Shown here: positions 54,353 to 61,821 of the stretch, in pieces | How the letters are laid out: each line of letters begins with the position of its first letter | Numbering within the stretch: the first letter of the stretch is position 1 | From: Novosphingobium sp. PhB57 | Lineage (GTDB): Bacteria > Pseudomonadota > Alphaproteobacteria > Sphingomonadales > Sphingomonadaceae | Assembly (NCBI RefSeq): GCF_004342985.1 | Contig: NZ_SMBO01000009.1 | Coordinates: 1 to 64,000 of the forward strand | Reading direction: 5' to 3' | Length of the DNA: 64,000 bases | Program-made: the position numbers and the translations under genes | The notes under the pieces: generated by a model | The model's input: the letters and a program-made list of their open reading frames with translations, nothing else | Told to the model about the DNA's origin: nothing | Databases searched by the model: none

Positions 54353-54381
54353 GACCGCCGCGCCCACCCGGCGCGGCGGTC
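54353..54381 (+). terminator. 12-bp perfect GC hairpin after the GH127 operon
   Basis: GACCGCCGCGCC pairs fully with GGCGCGGCGGTC over the five-base loop CACCC, seven bases after the DUF885 stop. Very stable; no T-run follows, as is common for GC-rich genomes. Confidence 0.7.
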
Positions 54382-54800
54382 GACTCGCAAAGATTGCCGG
54401 TCTGTTTCGCTTCGCACATGCAAAATTGCGTTTTACGCAATCTTGGGCCGTGGTCGAAGTTTTCGCGGCACCAAGCCGATTTTTTGCCGCTCAAAACCTT
54501 TAAAGCGGCGGGGTTTTATCCGGCAAAAGCATCCCCTCATTCTTCAGGAGGGGGCCGATGTGCAATCGGCAAGTGGCCTCAGGTGCCCCGGTTTGCGCCA
54601 TCACGCTTGCATCAGCGTCAATTGCGGCACCTCGCCGAGAATGGCGGCGCCGGGTGCGACATCTCTACAACCGCACCGGCTTCCAATTGCGCAATATGCA
54701 ACCACAAGCGAAGTGCTTGCATTTGCAGCAAGCGCAAGTTGAGATCACATAGCGGGAATGTTGCAATGCAGCACTGCGCTGCACGCTAAAGGTATTCCCG
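54382..54800. other. AT-richer gap with repeated ATTGCG/CGCAAT palindromes
   Basis: The 419 bases are visibly less GC-rich than their surroundings. They hold ATTGCGT-TTT-ACGCAAT (54425-54441, perfect 7-bp arms), ATTGCGCAAT (54686-54695, perfect) and CAATTGCG near 54618, plus several TTGCA/TGCAA words and TGCAGC-ACTGC-GCTGCA (54767-54783). The recurrence of the same core suggests a multi-site regulatory region or a structured RNA in front of the small gene at 54801. No known element was recognised. Confidence 0.45.
54558..54752 (+). CDS. possible small protein behind a perfect Shine-Dalgarno
   Basis: A 64-codon frame whose ATG follows AGGAGG at six bases, the best ribosome site in the region. 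The translation (MCNRQVASGAPVCAITLASA...) is Cys/Arg/Gln-rich, matches no family I know, has no clear topology and has non-typical codon use for this genome. It may be a genuine small protein, a leader peptide, or chance. Low confidence. Confidence 0.2.
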   Translation: MCNRQVASGAPVCAITLASASIAAPRREWRRRVRHLYNRTGFQLRNMQPQAKCLHLQQAQVEIT

Positions 54801-54962
54801 ATGTTCTCGCTTGTTTCGCTCTATTTCGCCTATCGCCGTGATGTCGTCATGGCCGAACGCCACATCCCCGCGCTGGCGCAGGCCACTGCCCAGGCCGAAA
54901 CGCCTGCGGCGACCGAAGCCGAAGCTCCTGCCGCCGCACGCGAACTGCCTCTCGCTGCCTGA
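54801..54962 (+). CDS. small 53-residue protein, unknown function
   Basis: ATG 54801 with AAAGG eight bases upstream. The product starts with a short hydrophobic/aromatic segment (MFSLVSLYFAYRRDVVMAER) and continues with an Ala/Glu/Pro-rich acidic tail (QAETPAATEAEAPAAARELP). Third positions are GC-rich like real genes here, unlike the DNA just upstream. It may be a small membrane-associated protein. Downstream of an unusual repeat-rich control region and convergent with the DUF2171 gene. No family recognised. Confidence 0.45.
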   Translation: MFSLVSLYFAYRRDVVMAERHIPALAQATAQAETPAATEAEAPAAARELPLAA

Positions 54963-54993
54963 TCGCGCAGCTTGATCCGGCGTATTGCGCCGA

Positions 54994-55260
54994 TCAGGCG
55001 CGATGATCGGAAATGGCTTCGCCGCCCTGTTCCTCTTCGAACAGGAGCGCCACGTCGCCCGCGGCCGAGAGGCGGACTTGTCCGTCCGACACCGCAGCGA
55101 CCAGTCCGCCCGGGATGTAGTGGTGGTGGCTGCCGTGGGAGCCGCTGTCGGCCTTGGTCATCTTGATCCGGTCGCCCTCGACATGATCGACGGTGCCGAT
55201 GTGGACGCCGTCGGCGCCGATGATTTCCATGTGTTCGGCGATTGCGCTGAGATCTGCCAT
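54994..55260 (-). CDS. DUF2171 family protein
   Basis: Product of 88 residues from ATG 55260, which has AAGGAAG five bases upstream; the frame is open to 55311. Matches DUF2171: ADLSAIAEHMEIIGADGVHI, GTVDHVEGDRIKMTK, the His-rich SGSHGSHHHYIPGGLVAAV and acidic C-terminus. A PRC-barrel-like small beta fold is expected. Function unknown; common in Sphingomonadales and Rhizobiales, often stress-related. The central histidine cluster might bind metal; it lies near the copper island but on the other strand. Confidence 0.85.
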   Translation of the reverse strand: MADLSAIAEHMEIIGADGVHIGTVDHVEGDRIKMTKADSGSHGSHHHYIPGGLVAAVSDGQVRLSAAGDVALLFEEEQGGEAISDHRA

Positions 55261-55406
55261 GTGAACTTCCTTTTCTGTGACGAGCTTGTCGGACGCGAGC
55301 TGGTCGGACATGGAAGAAGAACGCGGGCGGAAGCGCGATATATCCCCGCCGGCCGACCGTTCGGCCCGCGCAGGGCGCCGTTCCTCGCGCGCCGCCTGCG
55401 CTGCGC

Positions 55407-56264
55407 TTAGCGGCTCCCCGCGAAGGCCCAGCGAATGGCGCCGGCCATGGCGCGGGTTCCGGCCAGTGCGGGAATGGCCGAGAGGCCCGGCCGCTGCAGT
55501 TCCAGCATCGTGCGGGCGAAGGGCGGCAGCAGGTCGACGGCCGCCGCGCCCAGCGCGCGCATGGCGGTGCCGGGCCGCCGTGCTCCCTCTCCCTCCAGCA
55601 GGAACGCGGCAACCTCGCGGGCTGACGCGCTGCCGCGCAGGTCCTGGCGCATTTCCGACATCAGCGCCGCCGCTTCCGCGCGATCGCGCGGGACCGGCGC
55701 GGCGCCCAGCATCTCGGCGACCACGGCGCTTTGCTCGAAATAGCGGTCCTGCTCCTCGGGTGGCATCGCGGGGTTGCCGTAGGCGAGAAAGGCTTCGAGG
55801 AAGCTGGTCGCCTCCGCCAGATGCACCCAGGCGAGCACACGCGGATCGGTGGCCGCATAAGCCGTGCCGTCTGGCAGGGTCCCCATGACGCGCGAATGGA
55901 TGGCGTTCACCACCCCCACCATGCGTGCCGCCTCGTCCCGGTGGCCATAGGTGGTCACGGCGATGAAGCGCGCGGTGCGGCGCAGGCGGCCTTCCACGTC
56001 TTCCCGGAAATCGGAATGGTCCAGCACCCCCTGGAGCGCGGCCGGATGGAGCATCTGCAGCAGCAGGGCGCGCATGCCGCCCACCATCATCGCCACGACA
56101 TCGGCATGCACCATGCGGATGGGGCTGTCCGGTTCGAACAGGGCATGCCGGGAGGGCACGACGGGCGTTTCGCCCTTGCTGCGATCGTTGAACACGGCGC
56201 GAACCTGCCGCACGAGCAGGTTGCGCAGGGCTTGGGTGGGCCCGGGAATCCTCAGCGCGGCCAT
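55407..56264 (-). CDS. MpaB-like oxygenase-family protein (DUF2236)
   Basis: Product of 285 residues from ATG 56264. Belongs to the DUF2236/ER-bound oxygenase MpaB-like group of predicted heme-type proteins. Conserved stretches are VHADVVAMMVGGMRALLLQM, LHPAALQGVLDHSDFREDVE, RLRRTARFIAVTTYG and LAWVHLAEATSFLEAFLAYG, with conserved His residues in LHPAA and WVHLAEA. No signal peptide. Start choice avoids the overlap with copC that the longer frame to 56363 would create. Enzymatic substrate unknown. Confidence 0.85.
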   Translation of the reverse strand: MAALRIPGPTQALRNLLVRQVRAVFNDRSKGETPVVPSRHALFEPDSPIRMVHADVVAMMVGGMRALLLQMLHPAALQGVLDHSDFREDVEGRLRRTARFIAVTTYGHRDEAARMVGVVNAIHSRVMGTLPDGTAYAATDPRVLAWVHLAEATSFLEAFLAYGNPAMPPEEQDRYFEQSAVVAEMLGAAPVPRDRAEAAALMSEMRQDLRGSASAREVAAFLLEGEGARRPGTAMRALGAAAVDLLPPFARTMLELQRPGLSAIPALAGTRAMAGAIRWAFAGSR

Positions 56265-56304
56265 GGGGTGACTGTGCCCCAATTCGCCGCGCCGGAACAG
56301 AGGC

Positions 56305-56706
56305 TCAACGCACAGTGAAGCTGTAGCTGCCCGTGGCACCGTCGCGATCGGCGCCGGCGGCATGCCAGGTCAGGAGGTAAGTGCCGGCCGGCAGGGCGCG
56401 GGGCAGAGCGGCGGCGATCCTGCGGTCTTCGACCTTCACCGGGAAGCCCTTGATCGGCATCGGCTGATGGTGGGCCATGCCGGGCATCGCGGTCATGACA
56501 AGGTCCAGTCCCGAGAGCGGCGCGTCGAGCGCTTCGGAGAACGTCAGGGTCAGGACAGTCGGCTTGGTCACGGCGGCATCGGCAGCGGGATCGGCGGCGA
56601 CGAGGGCGGGGCGGGCGAATGCCGCGGGTGCCAGCCCGGCCGCGCCCAGGGCAAGGTGCAGGGCCAGGACGGATCGCAGGGAAAGCGGGAATGCAGGAAA
56701 ACGCAT
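56305..56706 (-). CDS. copC: periplasmic copper-binding protein, CopC-like
   Basis: Product of 133 residues. Signal peptide MRFPAFPLSLRSVLALHLAL with cleavage near AFA-RP. The mature part is a CopC-type beta sandwich: ALVAADPAADAAVTKPTVLT, LTFSEALDAPLSGLDL, PRALPAGTYLLTWHAAGADR, GATGSYSFTV. It has a His/Met-rich MPGMAHHQPMP loop for copper. The mature N-terminus does not start with His, the usual Cu(II) ligand in CopC (HAxL), but with an Arg-Pro instead. Divergent from the anti-sigma-like/sensor/ECF sigma genes and close to copA/copB. Role: copper sequestration or delivery in the periplasm. Confidence 0.87.
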   Translation of the reverse strand: MRFPAFPLSLRSVLALHLALGAAGLAPAAFARPALVAADPAADAAVTKPTVLTLTFSEALDAPLSGLDLVMTAMPGMAHHQPMPIKGFPVKVEDRRIAAALPRALPAGTYLLTWHAAGADRDGATGSYSFTVR

Positions 56707-56880
56707 GAAAGCTCCGATAAGGGGGCCGGGCGATGCTGCTTGCTCCGGCTTGCCTGAAACCATACGCAGGGCCTCAGCCGATCCCTTGCGCGCTCGGCAG
56801 GAATTTTTACCCGCGGCCTTCAAGGGATGCGCTACGCCCGTGCGTATCGCGAGCAGAAGGTTGGAAATGGAACCGGGCCG

Positions 56881-57156
56881 ATGAACGAACTCGACGACAT
56901 GCTGGCGCGGCTGCGCCGGGAATCCGTGCCCGCGGCGCTCGGCGGGCTGGAGGGGCCGGTCATGGCAGGCCTGGCCGCCGGACGGGAGCGACTGTCGGCG
57001 CGGCGCGGCTTCGTGCTGGCCTGCGGCGTGGCGGCGGTGGTCGGGCTCTGGGGCGGCTTGTCGATGCCGCTGGCACAGACGCAGCATCGCCATGCCCATG
57101 TCGAACCGCTGCTGGGCATGCCGGCGGCTGCTCCTTCGCACTTGCTGGCCTCCTGA
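56881..57156 (+). CDS. small single-pass membrane protein, candidate anti-sigma factor
   Basis: Product of 91 residues from ATG 56881. A cytoplasmic N-terminal half (MNELDDMLARLRRESVPAAL, GLEGPVMAGLAAGRERLSA) precedes one membrane helix about 42-60 (GFVLACGVAAVVGLWGGLSM) and a short periplasmic tail with His/Met residues (QTQHRHAHVEPLLGMP). It is followed three bases later by a CnrX-like periplasmic sensor and then an ECF sigma gene. This is the arrangement of CnrY-CnrX-CnrH, so I infer that it is the anti-sigma factor. Sequence identity to CnrY is not obvious. Confidence 0.65.
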   Translation: MNELDDMLARLRRESVPAALGGLEGPVMAGLAAGRERLSARRGFVLACGVAAVVGLWGGLSMPLAQTQHRHAHVEPLLGMPAAAPSHLLAS

Positions 57157-57158
57157 TC

Positions 57159-57599
57159 GTGCGGCAGGCCTATCGCTATGGACTTGTCGCCCTGCTGTCC
57201 TTCCTGGTGGCGCTGGCCGCCTTGTGGATCGGCCAGAAGTTGCGCGCCGATGCGCCGGACGAAAGCCGCATTCACGCCTTGCTCCACGGCGAACTCGATC
57301 TGGACGCTGGCCAGAAGCGGCGGATAGACGGATTGGAGCAGGATTTTGCCGGGCGGCGGAAGCAGCTCGAAGGCGAATTGACGGCTGCCAACGCCGATCT
57401 CGCCCGCGCCATCGCACATGAACATGCCTATGGCCCGGACGTGGAGAAAGCGGTCGACCGTTCGCACGTCGCGATGGGCGAATTGCAGAAAGCCACGCTC
57501 CGGCACGTCTTCGCCATGCGCGCGGTGCTGCGCGCCGACCAGACCGCTCGCTTCGACCGGGCCGTCGCCCAGGCATTGACCACCGCGCCGCAGGACTGA
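57159..57599 (+). CDS. periplasmic heavy-metal sensor, CnrX-like
   Basis: Product of 146 residues from GTG 57159, two bases after the previous stop. One N-terminal membrane anchor (YGLVALLSFLVALAALWIGQ) and a periplasmic four-helix domain (HALLHGELDLDAGQKRRIDG, LEQDFAGRRKQLEGELTAAN, HEHAYGPDVEKAVDRSHVAM, LQKATLRHVFAMRAVLRADQ). His and Met residues in these helices match the metal-sensing positions of the CnrX/metal-resist group. It probably senses periplasmic copper and signals through the upstream small membrane protein to the downstream sigma factor. Confidence 0.78.
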   Translation: MRQAYRYGLVALLSFLVALAALWIGQKLRADAPDESRIHALLHGELDLDAGQKRRIDGLEQDFAGRRKQLEGELTAANADLARAIAHEHAYGPDVEKAVDRSHVAMGELQKATLRHVFAMRAVLRADQTARFDRAVAQALTTAPQD

Positions 57600-57605
57600 C
57601 CCGGC

Positions 57606-58175
57606 GTGTCCGGGGCAGCCACGAAAGCGGTCCGCTGGGAGGCCGAAGCGGCCGCGGCGGCGCTGGCCGGGCGGCAGGCCGGTTTTTCCGCGCTGATGGA
57701 GGGGCACCGCGACGCGGTGTTCCGCATGGTGCGCGGCCATCTCGGCAACGAGGCCGATGCGCTCGACGTGACGCAGGAGAGCTTCGTCGCCGCCTTCCTG
57801 GCGCTGCGCCGTTACGATCCGGCACGTCCGTTTCGCGGGTGGATCCTGCGCATCGCCCTCAACAAATGCCACGACTGGGCGCGCCGGCGCAAAGTGCGGC
57901 GCTTCTTCGCTTTCGCCCTGCCGATCGAGGCGGCGACCGGCCTTGTCGACCCGGCGCCCGGCCCGGAGGAAACGCTCTCCTCCCGCCGCGCGGTGGGGCG
58001 CATTCACGCTGCCGTTGCCGCACTGCCCGATGCCCTGAAGGAGCCGTTGCTGCTCTGCGCCGTGGAGGGGCTTTCTCAGGAAGAGGCCGCCGCGATCCTG
58101 GGCATCAGCCGCAAGGCCGTGGAAACGCGGATCTACCGCGCGCGGCAGAAATTGTCGTTTCTGTCCGAGGGATAG
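57606..58175 (+). CDS. ECF RNA polymerase sigma factor (CnrH-like)
   Basis: Product of 189 residues from GTG 57606. Region 2 covers about 28-95: FSALMEGHRDAVFRMVRGHL, ADALDVTQESFVAAFLALRR, FRGWILRIALNKCHDWARRR. Region 4 covers about 125-185: LPDALKEPLLLCAVEGLSQE, EAAAILGISRKAVETRIYRA. It should direct transcription of the copper genes that follow (copA 25 bp downstream) and those divergent (copC). Regulation by the two preceding membrane proteins is inferred from gene order. Confidence 0.92.
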   Translation: MSGAATKAVRWEAEAAAAALAGRQAGFSALMEGHRDAVFRMVRGHLGNEADALDVTQESFVAAFLALRRYDPARPFRGWILRIALNKCHDWARRRKVRRFFAFALPIEAATGLVDPAPGPEETLSSRRAVGRIHAAVAALPDALKEPLLLCAVEGLSQEEAAAILGISRKAVETRIYRARQKLSFLSEG

Positions 58176-58199
58176 GGCGCCGCGCCGCGTATCGGGTGC

Positions 58200-59975
58200 A
58201 TGTCGCTCCACGATAGTCAGTTTCGCCTCCTGCTGGAACGCAGGCGTTTTCTCGCTCTCGGCGGTGCCGTGGCCGGAACGCTCGGCATGTTTCCCGCCTG
58301 GGCGCGCAGCGGTACGGCCGGACTGGCTCACGCCCGCCCGGGATCGGAAGTGCTCTCCGGAGACAGCATCGCGCTGGAGATCGGCGAGAGCCACTTCACC
58401 ACCGGAGGCCGCTCTGCCCATGCCGCGACTGTGAACGGCACGCTGCCCGCGCCGCTGCTGCGCCTGCGGGAAGGCAGCAAGGTGCGGATCGCCGTCACCA
58501 ATCGCCTGAAGGTGCAAAGTTCCATCCACTGGCACGGTCTGCTCGTACCGTTCCAGATGGACGGCGTTCCCGGCGTCAGCTTCCCCGGCATCGAACCGGG
58601 CGAGACTTTCCTCTACGAGTTCCCGCTCACCCATTCCGGCACGTTCTGGTACCATTCGCACTCCGGCATGCAGGAAGCCGAAGGGCTGTTCGGGCCCATC
58701 GTGATCGATCCTGTAGGCGTCGATCCGCTGGCTTGCGACCGCGAGCATGTGCTGGTGCTGTCGGACTGGAGTCCGATCCATCCGCACGAGCAGATGCGCC
58801 GGCTCAAGATGCAGGGCGGCTATTTCAACCGGCAGAGGCAGACGCTATCGGGCCTGCTCGCCGGGCGGGACCAGACCCTGGCCGAGCGGCTCGCCTGGGC
58901 GCAGATGCGGATGGATGCCACTGACATTTCGGACGTGACCGGCTCCACTTACAGCTTCCTCATCAACGGCCACGGCCATGCCGAGAACTGGACCGGGCTC
59001 TTCGCGCCGGGCGAGAGAGTGCGCCTGCGCGTCATCAATGCCTCTTCGATGACCAATTTCAATTTCCGCATTCCCGGCCTGCCGCTGACCGTGGTGGCGG
59101 CGGACGGCAATCCCGTGCAGCCGGTCGAGACCGACGAAGTCCAGATCGCCATTGCCGAGACTTACGATTTCATCGTCGAGCCGGGGACGGCCCCAAGCCA
59201 TGCCATCGTGGCGGAGGCGATAGACCGTTCCGGCCTCGTCCGCGCCACGCTGGCGCAGCGGCCGGGCCTGGTGGCCGAGGCGCCGAAGCTGCGCGCCCGC
59301 CCGGTGCTCACCATGCGCGACATGGGTATGGATATGTCCGGCATGGATATGGGAGCCGGCGGCGTCATCGACCTCAGCCAGCCGGCGTCCGGCGAAATGA
59401 CCGGCCACATGGAGGGTCACTCGATGTCAATGCGCGACCCGTCCGCCGCGCCGGGCGTGAAGATGGGCCCGGGGGTCGCGATGCTGTCTCCCATGCCGGT
59501 CGACCGCCTTGCCGACCGGCCGACCGGCCTGGAAACGGTGGAACACCGCGTCCTGACATATGCGCAACTGCGCGCACGCGACGCCAATCCCGATCCGCGC
59601 ACGCCGAGCCGCCAGATCGACGTCCACCTCACCGCAAACATGGAGCGCTACATGTGGTCCATGGACGGCGAGGCGATGTCGGAAAACCCGGCGCCGATCC
59701 CGTTCCGTCTGGGTGAACGCGTGCGCGTCAACCTGGTCAACGACACGATGATGCCGCACCCCATCCACCTGCACGGCCATTTCTTCGAACTCGTCAGCGG
59801 AGAGCCGGGGCACCGGGCGCGCAAGCATACCGTCAACGTGCTGCCCGGCGGCAAGGTCTCCTTCGACCTCACGGCCGACGGCGAGGGAGACTGGGCCTTC
59901 CATTGCCACATGCTGCTCCACATGCACGCAGGGATGATGCGCGTCGTGACGGTACGCAGGGCGGAGGAAGCCTGA
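58200..59975 (+). CDS. copA: copper-resistance multicopper oxidase CopA
   Basis: Periplasmic multicopper oxidase, 591 residues, exported by the Tat pathway (twin-arginine RRRFLALGG at about residues 14-22). The type 1/2/3 copper ligands are in IHWHGLLVP, FWYHSHSGMQEAEGLFGPIV, HPIHLHGHFFELVS and WAFHCHMLLHMHAGMMRVVT. The Met/His-rich segment about 370-410 (MRDMGMDMSGMDMGAGG, EMTGHMEGHSMSM) is typical of CopA and binds Cu(I). It oxidises Cu(I) to the less toxic Cu(II). It follows the ECF sigma gene by 24 bp and overlaps copB (TGATG). Confidence 0.95.
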   Translation: MSLHDSQFRLLLERRRFLALGGAVAGTLGMFPAWARSGTAGLAHARPGSEVLSGDSIALEIGESHFTTGGRSAHAATVNGTLPAPLLRLREGSKVRIAVTNRLKVQSSIHWHGLLVPFQMDGVPGVSFPGIEPGETFLYEFPLTHSGTFWYHSHSGMQEAEGLFGPIVIDPVGVDPLACDREHVLVLSDWSPIHPHEQMRRLKMQGGYFNRQRQTLSGLLAGRDQTLAERLAWAQMRMDATDISDVTGSTYSFLINGHGHAENWTGLFAPGERVRLRVINASSMTNFNFRIPGLPLTVVAADGNPVQPVETDEVQIAIAETYDFIVEPGTAPSHAIVAEAIDRSGLVRATLAQRPGLVAEAPKLRARPVLTMRDMGMDMSGMDMGAGGVIDLSQPASGEMTGHMEGHSMSMRDPSAAPGVKMGPGVAMLSPMPVDRLADRPTGLETVEHRVLTYAQLRARDANPDPRTPSRQIDVHLTANMERYMWSMDGEAMSENPAPIPFRLGERVRVNLVNDTMMPHPIHLHGHFFELVSGEPGHRARKHTVNVLPGGKVSFDLTADGEGDWAFHCHMLLHMHAGMMRVVTVRRAEEA

Positions 59976-60949
59976 TGACGAGGCGCTTCCCGATCCTTGC
60001 CGCGCTGTTGCTGCCCGGTGCCATGCTGGCGCTGCACGCGCAGGCGCAGGCGCAGGCGCAGGAAACCGATGCAACAGCACCGCAGGCCGAACGACATGCC
60101 GGAAGCGATCACGGCTCCATGGATCATGCGCAGATGGACATGAGCGCGGGTGACATGAACGGAATGGATCACGCCGCGCATGCCATGCCCAAAGTCAACG
60201 CCTCCGACGAACCGGGCGATGCTCCGCCGCCGCCGGTGCCAACCGATTTTCCCGCCGATCGCTTCTTCCCGCCTGCGCGCATGGCGGTGTCGCGTGCGGC
60301 AATGGTGAAGGAAATGACGTTCAGCACATTCGCGCTTCAGGTCGATCAGCTCGAATGGCGGTCGGGCAAGGGCGGCGACGGCTTCGGTTGGGAAGGACAG
60401 GCCTGGTACGGGGGCGATATCGACCGCGTGGTGCTGGCCAGCGAGGGTGAAGGCCTGTTCGGCGAACGGGCCGAGCGCATCGAACTGGGCGCCTATTGGC
60501 GTCATGCGCTGGACCCGTGGTTCAATCTGCAACTGGGCATGCGGCAGGACTTCCGGCCCGATCCGCGGCGCACTTACGCCTTGCTCGGCATCGAGGGACT
60601 GGCACCTTACTGGTTCGAACTGGAAGGCCAGCTGCTGGTCTCGAACAAGGGCGACATCCACGCGCGCGGCAAGGCGGGCTATACCCAGCGGATCACCCAG
60701 TCGCTGGTGCTCGAGCCCGAAGCCGAAGTGGATTTCGCCTTCCAGGACGTGCCGGAACTGAATGTGGGCGCTGGTTTCGAACGGCTCGAACTGGGCTTGC
60801 GGCTGCGCTACGAGCGCAATCGTTCCCTCGCACCCTATGTGGGCGTGAACTGGGAGCGCAAGCTGGGCGGGACTGCCGAATTCGCGCGTGCCGCGGGCGA
60901 GGGCGTCTCGGGCGTTTCGGCGGTCTTCGGCGCGCGCGCGATGTTCTGA
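59975..60949 (+). CDS. copB: copper-resistance outer-membrane protein CopB
   Basis: Outer-membrane barrel of 324 residues. Signal peptide MTRRFPILAALLLPGAMLAL, cleavage near AQA. A Met/His-rich copper-binding stretch follows (GSDHGSMDHAQMDMSAGDMN, GMDHAAHAMPK), then the CopB barrel domain (WYGGDIDRVVLASEGEG, FGERAERIELGAYWRH, LRYERNRSLAPYVGVNWERK) ending in the aromatic F. ATG 59975 overlaps the copA stop. Together with copA and copC forms the standard periplasmic copper detoxification set. Confidence 0.94.
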   Translation: MTRRFPILAALLLPGAMLALHAQAQAQAQETDATAPQAERHAGSDHGSMDHAQMDMSAGDMNGMDHAAHAMPKVNASDEPGDAPPPPVPTDFPADRFFPPARMAVSRAAMVKEMTFSTFALQVDQLEWRSGKGGDGFGWEGQAWYGGDIDRVVLASEGEGLFGERAERIELGAYWRHALDPWFNLQLGMRQDFRPDPRRTYALLGIEGLAPYWFELEGQLLVSNKGDIHARGKAGYTQRITQSLVLEPEAEVDFAFQDVPELNVGAGFERLELGLRLRYERNRSLAPYVGVNWERKLGGTAEFARAAGEGVSGVSAVFGARAMF

Positions 60950-61025
60950 CAGGCGCCGTCGCTACTTTTTGCGCGCTGCTCGACATGGGACGGCACTCCC
61001 GGTCTTTTCAGGTGTTGCCGATTGC

Positions 61026-61817
61026 ATGACACATCTCGGCATTCCCTTCGAAGAGACCTCGGTTGCAATCGTGACGGGCGGCGAATCCGGCATCGGCCGT
61101 GCCACCGCCCTGAAGCTGGGGAAACGCGGCGTTCCCGTGGTGCTGACTTTCTTCGAAGATGCGGAAGCGGCCGATGCCGTTGTCTCCGCCATTGCCCAGG
61201 ACGGGGGCCAGGCAGCGGCAATAAAGGCGGATGTCAGCGACGAGCAGGCCGTGGAGAACCTCTTCACGATGGCCGAACAGCGGTTCGGTACCGTCGATCT
61301 CCTCATCAACTCTGCCGGTCTGAACATGTCCGGCGTCATGCTGCGGGACATGGCGCTGGCTCAGTTCGACCGGCTTGTCCGCGTCGATCTCTACGGACCT
61401 TTCCTGAGCTGCCGCCGGATGGTGCGTGCTCTGGAAGATGCGGGACGCGGGGGCCGGATCGTCAACGTGTCGTCGATCCACGAACGCGCGCCGCGTCCAG
61501 GCGGGGCGGATTACGACGCCGCCAAGGGCGGGCTGGCACAATTGACCGCCACGCTCGCGCTCGAACTGGCGCCGAAGCATATCGCGGTAAACGGCATTGC
61601 CCCCGGCATGATCCTGACGCCGATGAACCAGAGCGCGCTGGACCATCCGGACGAGTTGCAGCGAAAGGAGGCCGCGATACCCTGGGGCCGGGCCGGCACG
61701 CCGGAAGAAGTTGCCGATCTCATCCTGTTCCTGCTCTCGCCCGCCGCCGATTACATCACCGGAACGACCGTGACGATCGACGGAGCCCTGTCGCTCACCG
61801 TCGCCCAGGGAGCCTGA
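61026..61817 (+). CDS. SDR-family oxidoreductase, glucose 1-dehydrogenase-like
   Basis: Product of 263 residues. Rossmann motif TGGESGIGRATALKLG, NSAG in LLINSAGLNMSG, catalytic Ser in IVNVSSIHERAP and the Tyr-Lys pair in YDAAKGG. The C-terminal loop DYITGTTVTIDGALSL is typical of classical SDRs. ATG 61026 is the first Met in frame with an intact Rossmann strand. It precedes the GH130-like gene by four bases, so the two form an operon, implying sugar oxidation coupled to glycan release. Exact substrate unknown. Confidence 0.88.
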   Translation: MTHLGIPFEETSVAIVTGGESGIGRATALKLGKRGVPVVLTFFEDAEAADAVVSAIAQDGGQAAAIKADVSDEQAVENLFTMAEQRFGTVDLLINSAGLNMSGVMLRDMALAQFDRLVRVDLYGPFLSCRRMVRALEDAGRGGRIVNVSSIHERAPRPGGADYDAAKGGLAQLTATLALELAPKHIAVNGIAPGMILTPMNQSALDHPDELQRKEAAIPWGRAGTPEEVADLILFLLSPAADYITGTTVTIDGALSLTVAQGA

Positions 61818-61821
61818 GCCC

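Noticed and set aside
51410..54367. 985-codon minus-strand open frame
   Set aside because: Antisense of the Ldh-DUF885 frame, which carries clear motifs of two families; the minus frame has none.
56707..56880. ECF-type promoter (GGAATTTT near 56800) for the copper island
   Set aside because: A matching -10 at proper spacing is not evident; I could not define a shared promoter motif by eye.
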